A stretch of 56,207 nt of DNA from an uncultured Peptococcaceae bacterium (GCA_902492275.1 CABUKW010000004.1:1-56207); one strand, 5' to 3'; shown: positions 33,134-42,176, counted from the first letter of the stretch. The notes: generated by a model not told the origin, from the sequence alone. Made by a program: numbers and translations.

Positions 33134-34297
33134 ATGGAAGCAGCATTGTTTGCAAAAATGTTAGTAGATTCTGATGTAATTGATATGGAGAGGTTGAGGG
33201 AAAAGTATCCGAAGAAAGACTGGTTAGAATTTATGCAAATATTGTATAATACAGTTTATCGGGAATTGCCCTTGCGTGATGAATTGGGCCAAGCATTGAT
33301 GTATTCGGATTACGTTCGTATGCCGGCGGATATGCTCCGATTGTTGTTGACGCCACAGAGAAGCAGTCAAACCTATGGTGCTAGGGCCGTGGAGGAAGAA
33401 ATCTGCGCACTTTTAACCCTAGAGGATTTGGAATTCAATCCAGAACATGCGCGAATGATGGTGCGCGGCATGCGGGTGACGAATGCCATGGATAAACGGA
33501 TGAAGGCGTTGAAAAAAGGCATTGAATTTATTGGTGAGCCTAAAAATAAAATTACTGAAAAACGAATCAATGTGATTTATCAGATAGTGGTGCAGCCCTT
33601 TTCGGCAGCCGGGGAGCAGTTGCTAGATAAGCAATATTATCGGCATAAAAATATTTGGCAGGACCAGGGGAAACGGATGCAAGGTGTTTCCTTTGAGAAG
33701 CTTCCGCAGTGCATGGCTGATTTAGTAGAGTTTATGAACACTGCTGATAGTTTGGACGATTTGTCAAAGGCGGCGATCATTCACTATTACATGCTGTATT
33801 TGCGGCCCTATTTTACTGGCAATGAAACGATGGCGCGGTTGGTATCCGCTTTGTATTTGGTACAGCGGGGTTACCCGTCAGTTCTGTTTATCTCGTCCAC
33901 GAAGTGTATTGTTCAAAGCCGTACCATTTATGAACAGACAAAACAACTGATGAATAGAAATCGGGCCGATTGTGGAATTTTAGACGTAACGCCCTTTTTG
34001 CGTTATTATGAGAAACATGTTTATGGGAAAGCTGAAATGCCACTGCCTGTGCCGAAAAATACCATAGAAGCCTGTAAAAGAGCGCAGGATGATGGTTTGG
34101 TTACAGTACGGCAAAAAGCGTTATGGGACTTTGTTCTATTAGCATATGGCTGTGATGAATTTACCGAAACGCAGCTGTGTTCTGATTTTAAACATATTTC
34201 TAATGCTACGGTATCGAAATTCCTTGCGCGGTTTGTCAGCTTAGGATTGATAGAAAAAACGCGCTATAGCGGGCGCTTTAAATATCGGGTAAAATAG
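33134..34297 (+). CDS. Fic-fold protein with degenerate catalytic motif plus winged helix
   Basis: A 387-residue protein whose middle part follows the Fic/AMPylase helix-loop: IIHYYMLYLRPYFTGNETMA. The consensus HPFxxGNGRxxR reads R224-PYFTGN-E231-T232-M-A-R235: the catalytic His, the second Gly and the first Arg are replaced, so AMP transfer is unlikely. The C-terminal 70 residues form a likely winged helix (TQLCSDFKHISNATVSKFLARFVSLGLIEK), as in Fic proteins fused to DNA-binding domains. It may be a transcription regulator built on a dead Fic fold. ATG 33134 has GAGGTG upstream. A terminator-like stem follows. Confidence 0.75.
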   Translation: MEAALFAKMLVDSDVIDMERLREKYPKKDWLEFMQILYNTVYRELPLRDELGQALMYSDYVRMPADMLRLLLTPQRSSQTYGARAVEEEICALLTLEDLEFNPEHARMMVRGMRVTNAMDKRMKALKKGIEFIGEPKNKITEKRINVIYQIVVQPFSAAGEQLLDKQYYRHKNIWQDQGKRMQGVSFEKLPQCMADLVEFMNTADSLDDLSKAAIIHYYMLYLRPYFTGNETMARLVSALYLVQRGYPSVLFISSTKCIVQSRTIYEQTKQLMNRNRADCGILDVTPFLRYYEKHVYGKAEMPLPVPKNTIEACKRAQDDGLVTVRQKALWDFVLLAYGCDEFTETQLCSDFKHISNATVSKFLARFVSLGLIEKTRYSGRFKYRVK

Positions 34298-34321
34298 TTG
34301 CCAATGAAGAATAATAAAGCA

Positions 34322-34358
34322 ACAAAGGAGCTGTCTAGTGGGAAGTTCCTTTTTCTAA
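34322..34358 (+). terminator. Terminator after the Fic-like gene
   Basis: The stem AAAGGAGCT / AGTTCCTTT is followed by TTCT. The rest of 34359-34556 shows no gene. Confidence 0.65.
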
Positions 34359-34556
34359 AATCAATGTTTCAAGTTGCTGTGTTTCCATAGCTGCCACCTG
34401 ATTCTTAATTTTTAAAAAAATTCTTTTCTGAACTGTTGAAACCCTATATATCGCACCTTTAAGCTATTACTATCACCTTGAGTTTGTACTTTAAAATGCT
34501 GTTTTTTGCCCTATTTTTTTAGATTTTACTTCCAAATTTGAGAGTCGCAGAAACAT

Positions 34557-34594
34557 GAAAAAGCCCTGAGAAATGAATATTCTCGGGGCTTTTT
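34557..34594 (-). terminator. Terminator of tRNA-Ser
   Basis: The stem AAAAAGCCCCGAGAA / TTCTCAGGGCTTTTT on the minus strand starts a few nt after the tRNA CCA end. Confidence 0.85.
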
Positions 34595-34597
34595 CTC

Positions 34598-34687
34598 TGG
34601 CGGAGAGAAAGGGATTTGAACCCTTGATACAGTTGCCCGTATACACGCTTTCCAGGCGTGCTCCTTCGACCACTCGGACATCTCTCC
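34598..34687 (-). tRNA. tRNA-Ser (anticodon GGA)
   Basis: The 90-nt gene has acceptor GGAGAGA / TCTCTCC, a D-arm starting TGTCCGAGTGG, the anticodon loop CTGGAAA (anticodon GGA), a long variable arm typical of serine tRNAs, the T-arm GGGTTCAAATCCC, discriminator G and an encoded CCA. Confidence 0.97.
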
Positions 34688-34845
34688 ATGCGCTTTCAGC
34701 AAGGAATATTCTATCATGGTTGACAAGTGAAGTCAAGCAGAAAAATAAATTTTTTCAGTGAAATTTTTTTAAAAATGAGGAGTTACATAAATTTATTGAA
34801 TGAGGCTATAGGCAATTTCCTATGTAGATTCTCTTATTCTTGTGC

Positions 34846-34851
34846 TATAAT
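34846..34851 (+). promoter_or_regulatory. Extended -10 promoter of small-protein gene 1
   Basis: TGCTATAAT (TATAAT 34846-34851) lies 52 bp before the start codon; the -35 is weak. Confidence 0.55.
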
Positions 34852-34902
34852 GATAACTGTAGGAATGAAGTGGTAGTTATTTTTTGAAGGAGGTAAAAAG
34901 GT

Positions 34903-35106
34903 ATGAATGGTATGGGATTAGACAAAGAAACTTGTGAAAATGTGAAAAAGGTTGCTTCCAAATATGGCTACACTGTTGTTTGCGATGAAAAAGAACAGGA
35001 ACGCGAAGAAGCGGATCTGATTTTACCAGCAAGCGAACATTGTGAAAATGTGAAAAAAGTTGCTTCTAAAGTAGGCTACACAGTTGTGTGTGACGAAGAA
35101 GCTTAA
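34903..35106 (+). CDS. Small protein with duplicated Cys-flanked motif (paralogue 1)
   Basis: A 67-residue soluble acidic protein of unknown function. It consists of two near-identical 19-residue units, CENVKKVASKYGYTVVCDE and CENVKKVASKVGYTVVCDE, joined by an acidic linker ending DLILPASEH, then EEA. Each unit has Cys at both ends (C-x15-C). A paralogue with the same plan lies at 39636. It has its own promoter, RBS (AAGGAGG) and terminator, so it is a real, probably abundant single gene. There is no signal peptide. It might bind a metal through four Cys, act in redox chemistry, or be a substrate of a modifying enzyme; nothing nearby decides this. Confidence 0.85.
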   Translation: MNGMGLDKETCENVKKVASKYGYTVVCDEKEQEREEADLILPASEHCENVKKVASKVGYTVVCDEEA

Positions 35107-35130
35107 TAACATAATATTTTTAACAGAAGG

Positions 35131-35188
35131 AAAAGAGCTGTTTGTGAGAAATGCAGGAGATGCATTTTTGGCAAACAGCTCTTTTTGT
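35131..35188 (+). terminator. Terminator of small-protein gene 1
   Basis: The stem AAAAGAGCTGTTTG / CAAACAGCTCTTTTT carries a structured loop (ATGCA..TGCAT). The 538-bp gap 35107-35644 holds this terminator; the rest is AT-rich with no gene seen. Confidence 0.88.
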
Positions 35189-35644
35189 TTTGCTGGAAAG
35201 TGGATGTGGTCTTATTTTGTGTCCAACGACAGGGTTTACAGCGTTTGAATGCATAAAATAAAGAAAAATGAATAAACATGCATAAACTTGAGAGAATATA
35301 TACATAATTTAAAAGAAACGATGAAGGGATTTTTCTGTAAAAATCCGCAAATAAAGGACATTTGTCTTTTGCATGCAGAATAATTGGATGTAAATTTATA
35401 AAAAAATTTGTGCTGCGGCAGTGCATCTTTTGTATAAATTGCCAACAATCTTTGTCTGTTTTACCACTATCGCAGATTTGTAAAAACGGTTATGATAAAG
35501 ACAAGGGAAAGTTAAATATAACTGTTTTTAAATATTAAAACAATTTTATTCCCTGTAAAGCTAGTTTTGGCCAAAACTAAGCGTATTTTTATACGTTCTT
35601 TTGCATTCTGTAATGTGCAAAGCATGTCTTGGGAGGACTGTGTC

Positions 35645-36751
35645 ATGATGGTTAAAAAAGTAGCAATTTTAGGTGCCGGCAATGGTGGCATGACAGCTGC
35701 AGCCGACTTAAAAGAACAGGGTTTTGAAATTAGTTTATATGAATTACCACAGTTTGGAAAAAATTTGACTGTGATGCAGGAAAAAGGCGGTATTCTGTTG
35801 CAGGAGCCCAATGAAGTTCCAATGAAAGAAGTATTTTTGCCGTTAGATTTAATCACAACGGATATTCAGGCGGCTGTAAAAGATGCGCAGATTGTAATGC
35901 TGACCATTCCTGGATTTGCGATTGAAGCCTTTACTGAGGTTTTAGCTCCAGTTGTCAATGAAGATCAGGTGATTTTCTTCAACGGCGCGGCTGCCATGGG
36001 GTGTGTACGTTTTGCCAATAAAGCGAAGGATATGGGCATTGATAAAAAATTCAAGCTGTGCGAAGTGAATTCCTTGTCCTATGGCACGAGAGGATTTGCC
36101 GATGAAGCTCGCGTAGAATTGACTCTGCGCGTGAAGAAATTATTCTTTGCAGCTTATCCAAAAGAAGAGACTGCCGAATTGCTGGATGTTTGCAAACAAA
36201 TCTATAAATGCTTGGTTCCTGCCGATAACGTATGACACACCACGCTGGAAAATGGAAATCCAGAAGTACATCCTGGTCCGTGCATGTTGAACGCTGGCCG
36301 TATCGACTATTCCAATGGAGAATTCTGGCTGTATCGGGAAGGAATTACCAAACACACAGTGAATGTGCTGCATGCCATTGAACACGAACGGATGGAAGTA
36401 GGGAAAGCTTTTGGCTTTGATTTAGAAGATGCCGTACAAAGCCGGTATCGCAGAGGCTATTTCTCCAATGATAAAGAAGATTTGCAGACATTATTCAATA
36501 CCAGTGAAGTATTCACCAAAATTAAAGGTCCAACAAGCGTAACTGGTCGTTATTTCACAGAAGATATTTCTAACGGTTTAGTATTATGGTCTAACTTAGG
36601 CAAGGTTGCCAACGTGCCGACGCCGAATATTGATGCCGTAATTGTACTGGGCTGCTCTTTATTACAGGAAGATTTCTACAAAACCGGTCTGACTTTGGAC
36701 AAACTGGGCTTTGGCGGGATGTCGCTGGAACAGATGGTGAAGGCAGTATAA
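35645..36751 (+). pseudogene. Opine/octopine-dehydrogenase-family gene with in-frame TGA
   Basis: The reading frame runs from ATG 35645 (RBS GGGAGGA) to 36751 except for one TGA at 36233-36235. The N-terminal part is a Rossmann domain (KKVAILGAGNGGMTAAADLK) with FFNGAAAMGCV. After the TGA the same frame continues HTTLENGNPEVHPGPCMLNA, the substrate domain of the NAD/NADP octopine-nopaline dehydrogenase family, whose active-site His lies in that NPxxHP motif. The expected residue at the TGA is most likely Leu. The full product would be 368 residues, normal for the family, acting on an amino acid plus 2-oxoacid. A point nonsense mutation, selenocysteine or a sequencing error are the options. 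A 5-bp hairpin (CTGGA / TCCAG) lies 10 nt after the TGA. Confidence 0.8.
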
Positions 36752-36805
36752 TCGTTGGGCAATACGGGTACAAATTAAAGTAAAAATCAACACGTTTCTG
36801 TAAAA

Positions 36806-36864
36806 GAAAAGCCTGGCTTCTTAGTAAAGACACAGATTGTTTATTTTCAGATTTCAGGCTTTTC
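36806..36864 (+). terminator. Terminator between the dehydrogenase and NhaC-like genes
   Basis: The stem GAAAAGCCTG / CAGGCTTTTC has a 39-nt loop and a T/C tail. Confidence 0.65.
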
Positions 36865-36903
36865 TTCCCCCTTTATGAGATAGAAGGATTGGAGATTGGT
36901 TAT

Positions 36904-38316
36904 ATGGAAAAAGAAAAAAGAAAACCATCACTGTTTGAGGCAGTTTCGTGCTTTATTGTTATGGCTTTGATTATCGGGGTTGGCAAAGGGATTTTTAAAC
37001 TGGATATTCAGCCATTATTGCTATTATGTGCGTTTTATGCAGCAATTATCGGTTTACGCCTGGGCTATACATATCAGGAAATGGAACAGGGTGTAACAGA
37101 AAACTTCACCGCTAGTTTACCTGTTATCTATATTCTGATTGCAGTAGGGATTGTAATTGGTACTTGGATTTATTCTGGTACGGTTCCTTACATGATTTAT
37201 CTGGGCTTAAAGCTTATTAGTCCTCAGATGTTTCTAGTTACTGCATGGGCCATTACTGCCATTGTATCTACAGCCACCGGTACGGCTTGGGGCTCCATTG
37301 CAACGGCAGGGCTTGCACTGATGGGTGTTGCCGGTGAAATGGGTATTCCACTAGGCATGGCGGCTGGCGCAGTAATCGCTGGTGGTGTATTTGGAGATAA
37401 AATGTCTCCCCTGTCTGATACCACAAATTTAGCTCCTATGATTTGTAAAGTAGATTTGTTTGACCATATTCGTCATATGTTCTGGACTACCATTCCGGCT
37501 TCTTTGGTTGGTTTAGTTGTTTGGTTTATCGTGGGACAAGGGTTGACTGTCAGTGCAGAAAATTCTGTTAGTATTGCACAGTTATCTGCCAATTTGTCCG
37601 CTATTTACAATTTTAATCTGTTGCTGTTGCTTCCACCGATTATCGTAATCGTAGGCGCTATGCGGAGAATGCCCACTGTGCCGATTATGTTGCTGTCCTC
37701 TGTAGTGGCAATTGCTTTAGGCATGGGCTTTCATGGGTTCTCTTTTGCCAATGGCATATCGGCTTGTGTAGGTGGTTTCAAAGTAAGCATGGTGACAGCA
37801 GCCAGTGCCGCCGACGCGATTGTAGCAGAAAATGTAGTAAAATTGTTGACTCGCGGTGGGATTTCCTCAATGATGACCATCGTAAATACCATTATTTGTG
37901 CTTATGCCTTTGCAGGGATTGTGGCCAAAATCGGTTGTTTGGAAGTAATTTTACACAGCCTGGCCAGCAAGGTAGATTGCCGTTGGAAACTGGTTGGCGT
38001 TACTATTATCTGCGGCGTAATCTTAACCTTTGCAACAGGGGTTGCTTCTGTGCCAATTATCATGATTGGATTCCTGATGAGCGATATGTATAAAGATATG
38101 GGTCTGCACGGCGTCAATTTGTCCCGTACTCTGGAAGATTGCGGCACGATGTTAATTCCATTTGTACCATGGGGTGCATCGGGTATCTACTATATGGATT
38201 TACTGGGCGTTACGGTTAGTCAGTATGCAATCTGGTGTATTCCTTGCTATTTGTGCATTGTTTTTGCTATGATTTGGGCTGTAACAGGGAAAGGTATTCG
38301 ATATTTGAATAAATAG
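36904..38316 (+). CDS. NhaC-family Na+/H+ antiporter-type transporter 1
   Basis: A 470-residue membrane protein with about 11 helices. It carries STATGTAWGSIATAGLALMG and GGVFGDKMSPLSDTTNLAPM, both diagnostic of the NhaC/YqkI family, and a C-terminal region with PFVPWGASGIYYMDLLGV. Members exchange Na+/H+ or organic anions such as malate/lactate. ATG 36904 is preceded by GGAG. It sits between the interrupted dehydrogenase and the PucR-type regulator, suggesting a carboxylate or amino acid substrate. A second NhaC-like gene lies at 40067. Confidence 0.9.
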   Translation: MEKEKRKPSLFEAVSCFIVMALIIGVGKGIFKLDIQPLLLLCAFYAAIIGLRLGYTYQEMEQGVTENFTASLPVIYILIAVGIVIGTWIYSGTVPYMIYLGLKLISPQMFLVTAWAITAIVSTATGTAWGSIATAGLALMGVAGEMGIPLGMAAGAVIAGGVFGDKMSPLSDTTNLAPMICKVDLFDHIRHMFWTTIPASLVGLVVWFIVGQGLTVSAENSVSIAQLSANLSAIYNFNLLLLLPPIIVIVGAMRRMPTVPIMLLSSVVAIALGMGFHGFSFANGISACVGGFKVSMVTAASAADAIVAENVVKLLTRGGISSMMTIVNTIICAYAFAGIVAKIGCLEVILHSLASKVDCRWKLVGVTIICGVILTFATGVASVPIIMIGFLMSDMYKDMGLHGVNLSRTLEDCGTMLIPFVPWGASGIYYMDLLGVTVSQYAIWCIPCYLCIVFAMIWAVTGKGIRYLNK

Positions 38317-38342
38317 AGAGCGAAATCGCTGTAGTGTAAGCA

Positions 38343-38379
38343 GAAAATTCCTGAGAATGCATTCCGCTCAGGAATTTTC
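38343..38379 (+). terminator. Hairpin after NhaC-like gene 1
   Basis: The 13-bp stem GAAAATTCCTGAG / CTCAGGAATTTTC; its T-tail is weak. Confidence 0.6.
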
Positions 38380-38436
38380 CTGTTCCCAGAAAAGATTGGA
38401 CGAGTGTGATTTCATAAAAAGAAGGAGGCGGACCCC

Positions 38437-39590
38437 ATGGGTATTACAGTAGAAAAGTTTTTAGATATTGTCAGTGACTATAAATTAAAACCAGTGGCCG
38501 GAGAAGAGGGCTTAGATAATATGACTGAATGGTTCCATTTTGTAGAAGATGCGTATGAGTTGGACCATATCAATGAGAAAGAGCTAATTTTTTCTTCCGG
38601 TAGGCATCTGCAAGAGGAATTGGTATTCCTGCAGTTTATAGAACAGTTGATATCTATGCACTGTAGTGGTCTGGTGGTTTCGTTGGGTTATTATCTTCAG
38701 GGAATTCCTTGCAGTGTAGTGCAATTTTGCAATGAAAAAGAGTTTCCATTAATCAAAGCACCGCAAGGCATAAACATATCCAATGTGATAAAGCTATTTT
38801 GCCTGCAGATTTTAGAGTCGGAAAAAGCCAATAAACAGTTGTTTTCGGCGATGAAAAATGCCATATCCTTTCCACAAAAAACAGAATTATACACACCCAC
38901 CTTCTTGCAGTATGGATTTCGGAAAAAGGAACCCTATACAACCGCTATTATAAAAATCGATCAGATGAATACGCTAGCTGCTTCCGAAGTGCAGTGGATT
39001 ATAAAATCAATTGAACAGCAGTTGCTTTCTGCTGGCGATAAATCTTTTGTGCTGACGATGGAAGATATTTTTGTATTGGTCTTTTCCAATTACATTGACC
39101 AAGATATTGGTGAAATCATTTTAAAAATCATTGTCCAGCTACGAATGAAGGAATACACGTTTTTCACTGGCGTCAGTCTCAATCTGCCCGGTTTGGAGAA
39201 ACTGTCTCAAACCTATTTGCAGGCCAGACAAACAGTGGATTTGAGTGAAAAGATGGACTGGAAAAACATGCTGGTGCGTTATAATGAGCTGGGCGTTTAT
39301 CAGCTGCTATTGGCCATTTCTGATAACGAGGCCAAGCGGAACTATTATGATAATATTTTAGGCACACTGGAACAGTATGATAAAAATAACAGGGCTGATT
39401 ATCTGGACTTTTTAAGCACCTATTTAGACTGTAACTGCAATATCAATGAAACGGCCGATAAATTGTTTGTGCATCGCAACACCGTTGTGTATAAGATTAA
39501 AAAATCAGTGAACTGCTGGATTGCGACCTTTCTGAAATGGAAGTGCGGGTAGAGCTTTATCTGGCAAATATGTTGCGAAATATTTTATAG
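38437..39590 (+). pseudogene. PucR-type transcriptional regulator, frameshifted near its end
   Basis: A regulator with an N-terminal PucR sensory domain (FLDIVSDYKLKPVAGEEGLD), a central GGDEF-like/CdaR region and a C-terminal helix-turn-helix: DCNCNINETADKLFVHRNTV then VYKIKK. The frame then leaves the family consensus (SVNCWIATFL) and stops at 39552. With one extra A in the A6 tract at 39499-39504 it would read ISELLDCDLSEMEVRVELYL and end at 39590, exactly the usual PucR finish. It therefore carries a single-base indel, real or artefactual. The truncated product still holds most of the DNA-binding helix pair. RBS AAGGAGGCGG. It may regulate the flanking NhaC-like genes. Confidence 0.75.
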
Positions 39591-39635
39591 GGAGCTTTGT
39601 GCTGCCGTTTGACAGAAAAGGAGGGAAGAACAGAC

Positions 39636-39863
39636 ATGAAAGGATTGGACCTAAGCGGCTATATAGAAAATGACCAACAGCAGGAGGCATGTGAACATAC
39701 CAGAGAAGTGGCGTCCAAATATGGTATTCAGATTGTCTGCAATGAAGAGGAGGCAGAGGAAAACCAACTGGAAATTCATTTGCCGGAGAGTGAATCCTGC
39801 GAAAATGAGAAAAAAGTGGCGTCTAAGTATGGCGTACAGCTTGTATGTGATGAGGATGCGTAA
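39636..39863 (+). CDS. Small protein with duplicated Cys-flanked motif (paralogue 2)
   Basis: A 75-residue acidic protein, paralogue of the one at 34903. Unit 1 is CEHTREVASKYGIQIVCNE and unit 2 is CENEKKVASKYGVQLVCDE, again C-x15-C with the VASKYG core, joined by a linker ending LEIHLPESES and closed by DEDA. The preserved plan despite diverged residues argues for function. ATG 39636 has AAAAGGAGGG nine bases upstream. It follows the PucR gene by 45 bp and precedes the second NhaC-like gene. No signal peptide. Function unknown. Confidence 0.85.
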   Translation: MKGLDLSGYIENDQQQEACEHTREVASKYGIQIVCNEEEAEENQLEIHLPESESCENEKKVASKYGVQLVCDEDA

Positions 39864-40066
39864 TAGCGTTGTGTAAAAAATCCAATCTGCGGATTGCATA
39901 CTCCAGAGGATTGCAGTATGATAAATAAAACAATGTATGGTTTTGGGCGTGTATTGTTTTATCATGTTGTTTTGTCAGAGCAATCCATTGCTTTATAAGG
40001 ATGGAGCAGATTTTTGTTCTTTTTTGTTCTATTGAAAGCTGGATGCGGAGAAAGAAGGTGGTTTCA

Positions 40067-41401
40067 ATGGATTTGCTGTTGGCCTTTGGCATATTTGCCG
40101 CTGCGATTGTAGGTTGTATTTCTGCCGGAATTCCACTATGTGCAGCGCTGCTTTTTGGACTGGCGGCATTTTTTGGCGTGGGGCTGCATCGGGGCTTTTC
40201 TGCCAAATCCTTGTTTAAAATGGTATATCGCAGCCGTAAGACAAGCTTCATCGTTTGTCAGGTATTATTTTTTATTGGCTGCTTAACGGCATTATGGCGC
40301 GCCAGCGGCACCATCGCTTTCTTTGTATATTACGGCATCCAGTTGATTGCGCCCCACTGGTTTCTGCTAATCGCCTTTTTATTATCGGCGGGCTTGTCCT
40401 ATGCGCTGGGCTCCAGCTTTGGCACAGCAGGCACTGTCGGTGTGATGCTGATTACGCTGGCTCGCAGCGGCAATGTAGATATATGGATGACGGCAGGAAC
40501 TGTATTATCCGGCGCTTATGTGGGGGAGCGCTGTTCGCCCACATCCTCAGCGGCTTTGCTGATTTCAGCAGTTACTGGTGCCGAGCATGAAAAATTTTTA
40601 AAAAGAGCCTTTCGGGAAGGAATTGTGCCCTTTCTTCTCACCACAGGCATTTTTGCTGTGCTGTCCTGGCAGCATCCCATTCGCAATATTGATGACAATG
40701 TTTTGTATGCCTTAGAGGACGGCTTTTATATGGGCTGGCCGGTGGTTCTTCCGGCGGTGCTGTTGTTACTGTTGCCCTGGTTTCATATGCGCATTGTGCA
40801 TGTCATTCTGGCCAGTGGCGGCGTTGCATTTTTGTTGGCGGTGGGCTTGCAGCAACAGACAGTGTTGGCAACATTGCAAGATTGTGTTCTGGGCTATAAA
40901 GCGGTCTCGCCTGCCTTAAAAAATATTTTTTCCGGCGGCGGTATCGTTTCTATGCTGAATGTAATGGGGATTATTCTGTTGTCTAACGGCTGTGTGGGCA
41001 TTTTTCAGGGTACTGATATGCTCACTCCCGTTCAGCGCCATCTGACGCCCATGATGGAACGGCTGGGATTTTTTCCGGCCATGGTTGTATTATCCTTCTT
41101 TTTGAGTGGTGTTTTCTGCAATCAGAGCATTGGCATCACCCTATCCACCCAACTCACCGCCAACATTTATACAGCGCATAACCGAACGCGGGAGGATTTG
41201 GCTGCCGATTTGAGCAATTCGATTGTTAACATAGCCGGTCTGGTGCCGTGGTCTGTTGCCTGCGCCGTGCCGCTTTCTCTTCTCCACGTAGGTCCCGGTG
41301 CGCTGCTGTATAGTGTGTGGCTGTATCTGGTGCCGCTTTGCCAGCTATTTATTCAAATTCGTTTAAAAAATGCTGGTAAAAAATTTTGCAGCAGCAAATG
41401 A
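40067..41401 (+). CDS. NhaC-family transporter 2
   Basis: A 444-residue membrane protein with about 11 helices, a divergent member of the NhaC antiporter family. It has SAGLSYALGSSFGTAGTVGV and SGAYVGERCSPTSSAALLIS at the positions of the family's GTAWG and GDKMSPLSDTT motifs, and SNSIVNIAGLVPWSVAC late in the chain. ATG 40067 has AAGGTGG upstream; in-frame starts at 40001 and 40043 exist. Substrate unknown; related to the gene at 36904 but clearly diverged. Confidence 0.85.
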   Translation: MDLLLAFGIFAAAIVGCISAGIPLCAALLFGLAAFFGVGLHRGFSAKSLFKMVYRSRKTSFIVCQVLFFIGCLTALWRASGTIAFFVYYGIQLIAPHWFLLIAFLLSAGLSYALGSSFGTAGTVGVMLITLARSGNVDIWMTAGTVLSGAYVGERCSPTSSAALLISAVTGAEHEKFLKRAFREGIVPFLLTTGIFAVLSWQHPIRNIDDNVLYALEDGFYMGWPVVLPAVLLLLLPWFHMRIVHVILASGGVAFLLAVGLQQQTVLATLQDCVLGYKAVSPALKNIFSGGGIVSMLNVMGIILLSNGCVGIFQGTDMLTPVQRHLTPMMERLGFFPAMVVLSFFLSGVFCNQSIGITLSTQLTANIYTAHNRTREDLAADLSNSIVNIAGLVPWSVACAVPLSLLHVGPGALLYSVWLYLVPLCQLFIQIRLKNAGKKFCSSK

Positions 41402-41473
41402 TTGTATGGATTTCTTTGTATTTGCGGCATATTTATGTTATGATAAAGACATATTTCAGATGGAGGGATTGGT

Positions 41474-41749
41474 ATGGCTTTTTTAGATGATTTCGGGAAA
41501 AAATTAAGTACGGCGGCAGATTTAGCGGTGGATAAAGCCAAGGACTTGGCAGAAACCGGAAAACTCAAACTGGATGTTGCTGCTGAAGAGAAAGAAATTC
41601 AAAATCTGTATGTGCAAATTGGGAAAGCAGTGTATCATTTAGAAAAAAATAATCCAGACAGCGTTTATGCAGCAGAATGTTTTCAGATTGCCGAACGGCT
41701 TCAGAAAATTGAGGACCTAAAACAGGAAGCCGAGAAGGAAAAACTGTAA
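41474..41749 (+). CDS. Small conserved coiled-coil protein
   Basis: A 91-residue soluble helical protein: amphipathic N-terminus MAFLDDFGKKLSTAADLAVD, then a charged helix region with EIQNLYVQIGKAVYHLEKNN. Small proteins of this kind, often followed by a zinc ribbon, are common in Clostridia; here no zinc ribbon is present. GGAGGG precedes the ATG and a TATGTTATGAT region may hold its promoter. Function unknown. Confidence 0.75.
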   Translation: MAFLDDFGKKLSTAADLAVDKAKDLAETGKLKLDVAAEEKEIQNLYVQIGKAVYHLEKNNPDSVYAAECFQIAERLQKIEDLKQEAEKEKL

Positions 41750-41781
41750 GCAGCACTGTAGAGAAATCTCTTGTCTGACCC

Positions 41782-41811
41782 TTGACTTATGCGGGTATGT
41801 CATGCTAAAAT
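41782..41811 (+). promoter_or_regulatory. Promoter of the SRP RNA gene
   Basis: A -35 TTGACT (41782-41787) and extended -10 TGCTAAAAT (TAAAAT 41806-41811), just before the 5' end of the RNA. Confidence 0.75.
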
Positions 41812-41820
41812 AAATGCTAG

Positions 41821-42085
41821 TCATGCTAGACGGGGAGGTAGCGGTGCCCTGTAACCTGCAATCCGCTATAGCAGGGTTGATGCTTGTTCGAGGGTTGGCT
41901 TTGTGGAGTCTGCCCCAGGTAAGTGGTGTTGACGGCTGGGTCCTGCGCAACGCGAACTTATGAACCTTGTCAGGTCCGGAAGGAAGCAGCAATAAGTAAG
42001 CACTTGCGTGTGCCGTGGGAGTGCCTGGTTCGAGCTAACTGCCTGGGTAACGTCCGGAAAGTGCAATTCGGAAACAAGCGCATGA
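41821..42085 (+). ncRNA. ffs: Signal recognition particle RNA, large bacterial type
   Basis: It shows the Alu domain (GGGGAGGTAGCGGTGCCCTG and the CTGCAATCCGCTATAGCAGGG stem), the universally conserved helix 8 (GACCTTGTCAGGTCCGGAAG-like segment with GGAAGGAAGCAGC) and the closing strand GAGCTAACTGCCTGGGTAACG. The ends TCATGC / GCATGA pair. The layout matches the roughly 270-nt Bacillus-type RNA rather than the 4.5S type. Confidence 0.95.
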
Positions 42086-42106
42086 CTTTTATTTTGCCAA
42101 AAAAGA

Positions 42107-42158
42107 AGGCTGGCTTTTGTGATGAGAAATCATCGCAAAGCCAGCCTGTTTGTTTTTT
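42107..42158 (+). terminator. Terminator of the SRP RNA gene
   Basis: The stem AGGCTGGCTTTTG / CAAAGCCAGCCT is followed by GTTTGTTTTTTC. Confidence 0.82.
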
Positions 42159-42176
42159 CACTTGAAGCGGTTATTG

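Noticed and set aside
36233..36262. Selenocysteine insertion element after the TGA
   Set aside because: The 5-bp hairpin is weak and the replaced residue is probably Leu, not Cys; reported only as something to exclude.
41824..42165. Short ORFs over the SRP RNA on both strands
   Set aside because: They are translations of a structured RNA gene.
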